A DNA stretch of 64,000 nt from Pandoraea pulmonicola (GTDB lineage Bacteria > Pseudomonadota > Gammaproteobacteria > Burkholderiales > Burkholderiaceae). This document shows positions 59,707-64,000 of this stretch, one piece after another; the stretch's first letter is position 1; each line of letters opens with the position of its first letter. The notes under the pieces are model-generated. The model was not told the DNA's origin. It did no database searches and saw only the letters and a program-made list of their open reading frames with translations. Both the position numbers and the translations under genes were made by a program. Where the stretch lies: contig NZ_CP010310.2 in NCBI RefSeq assembly GCF_000815105.2, positions 2,232,001 through 2,296,000 of the forward strand, in the 5' to 3' direction.

Positions 59707-60957
59707 ATGGCTCTGATCGTACACAAATACGGCGGCACGTCGATGGGCTCGGTGGAGCGCATCAAGAATGTCGCCAAGCGCGTGGCCAAGTGGCACAAGG
59801 CCGGTCACAAGATGGTGGTGGTGCCGTCGGCAATGTCCGGCGAGACCAATCGTCTGCTGGGGCTGGCCAAGGAGATTTCGGCACAGCCCGATCCGCGCGA
59901 ACTCGACGCCATTGCCGCCACCGGCGAGCAGGTGAGCGTCGGCCTGCTGGCGCTCGCGCTCAAGGAAGCGGGCGTCGACGCCGTGAGCTATGCCGGCTGG
60001 CAGGTACCGATCAAGACCGACAGTGCTTTCACCAAGGCCCGTATTTCGGAAATCGACGACAAGCGCGTCATGGCCGATCTGAACGCCGGCCGCGTGGTCG
60101 TCATCACCGGCTTTCAGGGGATCGATCCGAACGGTAACGTCACCACGCTCGGCCGTGGCGGTTCGGACACCTCGGCCGTCGCCGTGGCCGCCGCGCTCAA
60201 GGCCGACGAATGCCTGATCTACACCGATGTCGATGGCGTCTACACGACCGACCCGCGCGTGGTCGACGAGGCGCGCCGTCTCGACAAGGTGACCTTCGAG
60301 GAGATGCTGGAAATGGCCAGCCTCGGCTCCAAGGTGCTGCAGATCCGTTCGGTGGAATTCGCGGGCAAGTACCAGGTCAAGACTCGCGTGCTCTCGAGCT
60401 TGACCGACCCGATGATCGCGCTCGACGAAGAAGCGCGCTCGGGCACGCTGATTACTTTTGAGGAAGAGGAACAAATGGAAAAGGCCATCATCTCGGGTAT
60501 CGCATTCCAGCGCGACGAGGCCAAGATCACCGTGCGCGGCGTGCCCGATCGTCCGGGCATCGCCTACCAGATCCTCGGCCCGATCGCCGACGCGAACATC
60601 GACGTCGACATGATCATCCAGAACCTGAGCGTGGACGGCAAGACCGACTTCACGTTCACGGTGCCGCGCGGTGAATACCAGCGCGCCATGGCGCTGCTGC
60701 AAAGCGAGGTGCAGGGCCACATCGGCGCGGCCGAAGTCGTGGGCGATCCGAAGGTCTCGAAGGTGTCGATCGTCGGCGTGGGCATGCGCTCGCACGTCGG
60801 TATCGCCAGCAAGGCCTTCCGTACGCTCTCCGAAGAAGGCATCAACATTCAGCTGATCTCCACCTCGGAAATCAAGATCTCGGTGCTGATCGACGAGAAG
60901 TACATGGAGCTCGCCGTGCGCGCGCTGCACAAGGCGTTCGAACTCGATCAGGCCTGA
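59707..60957 (+). CDS. lysC: Aspartate kinase
   Basis: Phosphorylates aspartate, upstream of Asd. It has 416 residues. The kinase domain has [35 protein letters not shown] and [15 protein letters not shown]; two ACT domains (about 265-410, with [18 protein letters not shown] and [19 protein letters not shown]) sense lysine or threonine. Its length and style match the single feedback-regulated enzyme of Pseudomonas and Burkholderia. Confidence 0.97.
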   Translation: MALIVHKYGGTSMGSVERIKNVAKRVAKWHKAGHKMVVVPSAMSGETNRLLGLAKEISAQPDPRELDAIAATGEQVSVGLLALALKEAGVDAVSYAGWQVPIKTDSAFTKARISEIDDKRVMADLNAGRVVVITGFQGIDPNGNVTTLGRGGSDTSAVAVAAALKADECLIYTDVDGVYTTDPRVVDEARRLDKVTFEEMLEMASLGSKVLQIRSVEFAGKYQVKTRVLSSLTDPMIALDEEARSGTLITFEEEEQMEKAIISGIAFQRDEAKITVRGVPDRPGIAYQILGPIADANIDVDMIIQNLSVDGKTDFTFTVPRGEYQRAMALLQSEVQGHIGAAEVVGDPKVSKVSIVGVGMRSHVGIASKAFRTLSEEGINIQLISTSEIKISVLIDEKYMELAVRALHKAFELDQA

Positions 60958-60982
60958 GCCGTCGATCATTGTGAAAATGCGT

Positions 60983-61009
60983 GCCGCATGCACGTGTGAT
61001 GCATGCGGC
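60983..61009 (+). terminator. Perfect hairpin after lysC
   Basis: GCCGCATGCA (60983-60992) pairs with TGCATGCGGC (61000-61009) around a 7-nt loop. T's (ATTTTG) come only 11 nt later, so termination strength is uncertain. Confidence 0.55.
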
Positions 61010-61110
61010 GTGATGCGCGATTTTGCCGTCGCGATGCGGGGAAATATCTCCGAACGTGTCGAGTGCATGACACGTACGCAAAAAAAGTTGGTTTTTGATG
61101 CGCATAATGT

Positions 61111-61139
61111 TTGACGGCATCGCGAACAGTAGGTAATAT
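61111..61139 (+). promoter_or_regulatory. Sigma-70 promoter for tRNA-Ser
   Basis: TTGACG (61111-61116), a 17-bp spacer and TAATAT (61134-61139) make a near-consensus promoter. Start is expected near 61146, 37 nt before the tRNA. It is the best -35/-10 pair in the window, as suits a stable RNA gene. Confidence 0.78.
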
Positions 61140-61182
61140 CACGCCTTCGTTACATCACCTCCCTGATGTGACGACAAGTTTG

Positions 61183-61276
61183 GGAGACGTGGCCGAGAGG
61201 TCGAAGGCACTCCCCTGCTAAGGGAGCATCTGGGCCAAAACCTGGATCGAGGGTTCGAATCCCTCCGTCTCCGCCA
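61183..61276 (+). tRNA. tRNA-Ser (anticodon GCT)
   Basis: Acceptor stem GGAGACG/CGTCTCC, discriminator G and encoded CCA (61274-61276). The anticodon arm CTCCC-CTGCTAA-GGGAG gives anticodon GCT, reading AGC/AGU serine codons. The long variable arm is typical of serine tRNA, and the T arm GAGGG-TTCGAAT-CCCTC is intact. It is 94 nt with CCA. Confidence 0.97.
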
Positions 61277-61294
61277 AGTCGCCTTGGCGGAACA

Positions 61295-61328
61295 CCCCCG
61301 GCTCTTCGCGGAGAGCCGGGGGTTTTTT
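61295..61328 (+). terminator. Terminator after tRNA-Ser
   Basis: CCCCCGGCTCT (61295-61305) pairs with AGAGCCGGGGG (61312-61322), followed by six T's. A second stem, CCGCCAAG/CTTGGCGG at 61271-61290, overlaps the CCA end and may guide 3' processing. Confidence 0.92.
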
Positions 61329-61397
61329 CTTTCCCGAGTTCGCGCGTTGGCGATTTCTCGCGCGTCGATTTCATCCCTTCTTCGAGCGAGGACAACG

Positions 61398-61739
61398 ATG
61401 TCGATCATCACCACCGATTCCGGCCTGCAATACGACGATCTGCAAGTGGGCGATGGCGCCGAAGCCACCGCGGGCAAGACCGTCACCGTTCACTACACCG
61501 GCTGGCTGACCGACGGCCAGAAATTCGATTCCAGCAAGGACCGCAACGACCCGTTCGCCTTTGTGCTCGGCGGCGGCATGGTCATTCGCGGTTGGGACGA
61601 AGGCGTTGCCGGCATGAAAGTCGGCGGCAAGCGCAAGCTGGTCATTCCGCCCGAACTGGGCTACGGCGCACGCGGCGCCGGCGGTGTGATTCCGCCCAAT
61701 GCGACGCTGGTCTTCGAGGTCGAACTGTTGAACGTCTGA
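61398..61739 (+). CDS. FKBP-type peptidyl-prolyl cis-trans isomerase
   Basis: A 113-residue single FKBP domain without signal peptide. [47 protein letters not shown] and [20 protein letters not shown] give every ligand-pocket residue of a classical cytosolic FKBP. GAGGACAACG precedes ATG 61398; the frame continues upstream into the tRNA terminator and is not real there. Confidence 0.95.
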   Translation: MSIITTDSGLQYDDLQVGDGAEATAGKTVTVHYTGWLTDGQKFDSSKDRNDPFAFVLGGGMVIRGWDEGVAGMKVGGKRKLVIPPELGYGARGAGGVIPPNATLVFEVELLNV

Positions 61740-61779
61740 ACCATCGAATGCCGTGCATGACGCACGGCCGGTGCAACAG

Positions 61780-61821
61780 ACACCCCCGGTGCCTCGCTGG
61801 CATCGGGGGTGTTGTCTTTTT
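61780..61821 (+). terminator. Terminator after the FKBP gene
   Basis: A 14-bp stem with one G-T pair (61780-61793 with 61799-61812), then TGTCTTTTT. Confidence 0.88.
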
Positions 61822-61875
61822 ACGTGGGCCTTCGCTTCGTCATGAGCGAAGGTTGCACAAAGGAGCCTTTACGAG

Positions 61876-63102
61876 GTGACTCACTCAGCAATGCCTGTTT
61901 CAAGATTCTGGTTTCCGTTCTCGCTGGTGCTCTTCGAGTTTGCCGTCTACATCTCGAACGACATGATCATGCCGGGCATGCCACTGGTGACGCGCGAATT
62001 CGGCGCGTCGGCCGACATGACCACGCTGGCCCTGACCGCCGCCATGCTCGGCAACGCCAGCCTGCAATGGCTGCTCGGCCCGCTCGCCGATCGATTCGGA
62101 CGCCGTCGCGTGCTGCTCTCCGGGCTCGGCATGTTCGTTCTCGCCTGCCTGGCGATGCACTACGTCCAGACCATGCCCCAGTTCATCCTGCTGCGCTTCC
62201 TGCAGGGCATGGGCTGCTGTTTCGTGCTGACCGTCGGTTATCCGACCGTGCACGAGGCCTTCGAAGAGAAGACGGCCGTGCGCGTGATGGCGCTCATGGC
62301 GAACGTGTCGCTGCTCTCGCCGCTGTTCGGACCGCTCGCGGGCGCCGCCGTCGTTTCGTACTGGCCGTGGCGCAGCATCTTCTGGCTGATCGCGATCGTG
62401 GCCGTGTGCTCGTTCATCGGGCTGTACCGCACCATGCCGGAGCTCTCTCGGCACGATCGCAATGCGTTGAGCGCGAAGCATCTCTGGGCCGGCTACAAGC
62501 TGCCGCTGTCGAGCGCCCGCTTCTGGCGCGGCGCAGTGCTCACGGGCATCGCCGTGACGCCGTTGCTCTCGTGGATCGCGCTGGGTCCGGTATTCCTGAT
62601 CGAGCGCGCGGGACTGTCGCAGATGCAGTACGCCATGTTGCAGGTGCCGGTGTTCGCGGCGCTGATCCTGGGTAACGTGTTGCTCGCGCGTCAGGTCGGA
62701 CGCTGGTCGAATGGCCGCCTGCTCGCCACGGGCGTGGCCGCCATGCTGATCGGTGCGGCCGTGTCGCTCATCGGCACCGCGATTCTCGCGCCGGGCTATC
62801 CGGCGCTGCTCGTGGGGACGTCGCTGCATGCCTTTGGTATGGGCATGAGCTACGGCGTGGTGTATCGCCAGTCGCTCTTCGCCGTCGACAGCCCGAACCG
62901 CGCGACGATCGCCGGTATGCTCAGCATGATCACCATCGTGGTCGCGGTTGCGGTGATCGAAGCGATGAAGGTGGGCTACCTGCATTTCGGCGACGCGGCG
63001 CTGGGCATCGGTGCGATGATCGCGGCGGCGTTGGTGGCCGTTCTCGCCGCGAACTTCGTGCCGCCGCCTGCGCAGGACGCGCTTGCCCAGCCGGGGCGGT
63101 AG
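61876..63102 (+). CDS. MFS drug exporter, MdfA/Cmr-like
   Basis: A 408-residue 12-helix transporter of the DHA1 group. FEFAVYISNDMIMPGMPLVTREFG corresponds to MdfA helix 1 with its membrane Glu. LADRFGRRRVLLSG is motif A, and LLSPLFGPLAGAAV the antiporter motif C. MdfA-like pumps export chloramphenicol and cationic drugs; the substrate here is not proven. It begins at GTG 61876 or ATG 61891; AAGGAG at 61859-61864 is rather far from either. Confidence 0.88.
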   Translation: MTHSAMPVSRFWFPFSLVLFEFAVYISNDMIMPGMPLVTREFGASADMTTLALTAAMLGNASLQWLLGPLADRFGRRRVLLSGLGMFVLACLAMHYVQTMPQFILLRFLQGMGCCFVLTVGYPTVHEAFEEKTAVRVMALMANVSLLSPLFGPLAGAAVVSYWPWRSIFWLIAIVAVCSFIGLYRTMPELSRHDRNALSAKHLWAGYKLPLSSARFWRGAVLTGIAVTPLLSWIALGPVFLIERAGLSQMQYAMLQVPVFAALILGNVLLARQVGRWSNGRLLATGVAAMLIGAAVSLIGTAILAPGYPALLVGTSLHAFGMGMSYGVVYRQSLFAVDSPNRATIAGMLSMITIVVAVAVIEAMKVGYLHFGDAALGIGAMIAAALVAVLAANFVPPPAQDALAQPGR

Positions 63103-63129
63103 TCGTAACGTCGGCAGTCTCGGTACACA

Positions 63130-63159
63130 GGCCAGCGAAAGGTTCGCTGGCCTTTTTTT
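63130..63159 (+). terminator. Terminator between the exporter and hydroxylase genes
   Basis: GGCCAGCGAA (63130-63139) pairs with TTCGCTGGCC (63143-63152), followed by seven T's. Confidence 0.93.
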
Positions 63160-63199
63160 CGCGCGGCTCCGGGAAGGTGAGGTCGCGACGGCGACAGCG

Positions 63200-64000
63200 T
63201 TATCCGTGTGCGCGTTCGTCGGCGACCGACTCGGTGCGATAGGCGTCGCCGCGTGAGGCATTCGCGCGCGAGGCCTCCACTTGGTTTGCAACCGTGGTCG
63301 GGGAGGAAGGGGGCGCCGCGCTGGGGGACGTGGAGGAGGCGACGGAAGCTGACGAGACAGCCGGTGTGGACGAGATTGACGAAGCAGGCGCCGGGCCGTT
63401 GGGTGACGCCTCGTCGGCGTAGTAATCGCGCTCCCACTTCTCGTGATTCGTCTTGGCTTGCTGGAGCTCCGGCGTGAGGGGAGCGAAGGAGAGCAGCAAC
63501 TTGTTGAGCCACGACACCGGCGCCTTGCACGGCCGCTCGAAGTCCACGAACAGCACCACGCGCGTTTCGTCGGTGTCGTTGTGGACCTGATGCGGATAGG
63601 CGTCGTCGAAGATCACGGCGCGGTTGGCCTGCCAGACGTAGCGCTGGCCATCGACTTCGATCCAGCACTTCTCGCGCTCGCGAGGCACCTTCAGCGCGAG
63701 GTGCAGACGCAGCACGCCGTTGTACGGGCCGCGATGCAGGGGAATCTTCTTACCCGGCGACAGGATCGAGAAAAATGCCGTGCGCAGGCCGGGAATGCCC
63801 TCGAGCGCGGCGGCCGTCGCCGGGCATCGCGCGAGATTGCGCTGCGCACGCATGCCGTAGCCGAGAAAGACGAAGGTCTGCCATTGATGATCCTGCGTGA
63901 TCGTGGCGACGTCGGGCGAGATTTCGTGAAAGGCGGGCAGGCGTCCCGGATTGGCGAGGACGGCCTCGAGTTCATGGGCAATGGCCGGTGCTTGGGCTTC
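63200..64000 (-). CDS. Aspartyl/asparaginyl beta-hydroxylase family protein (LpxO-like), 5' part outside
   Basis: The frame is open to the right edge, so at least 266 residues are present and the start is missing. Visible blocks are TITQDHQWQTFVFLGYGMR, FFSILSPGKKIPLHRGPYNG (first iron His and substrate loop), LRLHLALKVP and VIFDDAYPHQVHNDTDETR (second His), then FVDFERP. This is the Fe(II)/2-oxoglutarate dioxygenase fold; LpxO 2-hydroxylates lipid A acyl chains. The C-terminal ~75 residues are Ser/Ala/Pro low complexity. Lipid A as substrate is inference. Confidence 0.85.
   Translation of the reverse strand, partial: EAQAPAIAHELEAVLANPGRLPAFHEISPDVATITQDHQWQTFVFLGYGMRAQRNLARCPATAAALEGIPGLRTAFFSILSPGKKIPLHRGPYNGVLRLHLALKVPREREKCWIEVDGQRYVWQANRAVIFDDAYPHQVHNDTDETRVVLFVDFERPCKAPVSWLNKLLLSFAPLTPELQQAKTNHEKWERDYYADEASPNGPAPASSISSTPAVSSASVASSTSPSAAPPSSPTTVANQVEASRANASRGDAYRTESVADERAHG

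Noticed and set aside
61183-61328. tRNA-Ser as an integration site for a genomic island
   Set aside because: No integrase, no repeat of the tRNA 3' end and only ordinary genes follow within the window.

Overview
The window looks like chromosomal DNA of a GC-rich betaproteobacterium of the Burkholderiales, most likely Pandoraea or a close Burkholderiaceae relative. This is inferred from gene order (acnA-mdh-gntR-sdhCDAB-sdhE-gltA; leuCDB-asd-fimV-truA-trpF...accD-folC-dedD-cvpA-purF-metZ; suhB-trmJ-cysE-lpxH-ppiBA-cysS-accA-tilS-lysC) and from protein style, not from a database search. Almost all of it is core metabolism, densely packed. No insertion sequence, prophage or CRISPR array is visible.

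Region 1 (1-8.6 kb) holds the TCA cycle: the 5' end of acnA, mdh, a divergent GntR/UTRA regulator with palindromic operators, and sdhCDAB-sdhE-gltA. Region 2 (8.9-30.1 kb) is a long biosynthetic run on one strand: leuC-(entericidin)-leuD-leuB-asd-fimV-truA-trpF-trpB-orphan DNA methyltransferase-trpA-accD-folC-dedD-cvpA-purF, then a SAM-II-like leader plus terminator, metZ and hisC. Region 3 (30.2-34.8 kb, minus strand) is accessory: an MFS transporter, a phosphoethanolamine-transferase-like enzyme, a CsaA-like protein and an AraC regulator. Region 4 (35.1-39.1 kb) is a sulfonate-use operon ssuE-ssuD-ssuC-ssuB-mop without an ssuA gene. gltX follows.

Region 5 (40.8-46.4 kb) looks like a small regulon: an MdeB/AceE-type homodimeric 2-oxoacid dehydrogenase E1, a MarR regulator, a solitary protein resembling only the C-terminal part of that E1, a glutathione transferase and an SMR exporter. 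Both divergent promoter regions carry copies of the same palindrome (ATTGCAATTGCAAT type), so one MarR protein may control all of them. Region 6 (46.4-61.0 kb) is housekeeping: suhB, trmJ, cysE, lpxH, ppiB, ppiA, a TPR protein, cysS, an AlkA-type glycosylase, accA, tilS and lysC. Between tilS and lysC lies a 1.3-kb decayed, locally AT-rich patch with a frameshifted RidA-family relic and an 85-codon orphan gene, bracketed by inverted ~97-bp repeats. Region 7 (61.1-64.0 kb) has tRNA-Ser(GCT), an FKBP isomerase, an MdfA-like exporter and the 3' part of an LpxO/AspH-type hydroxylase.

The strongest leads for follow-up are the MarR palindrome regulon with its truncated E1 paralogue, the metZ leader, the methyltransferase embedded in the trp operon, and the tilS-lysC island.
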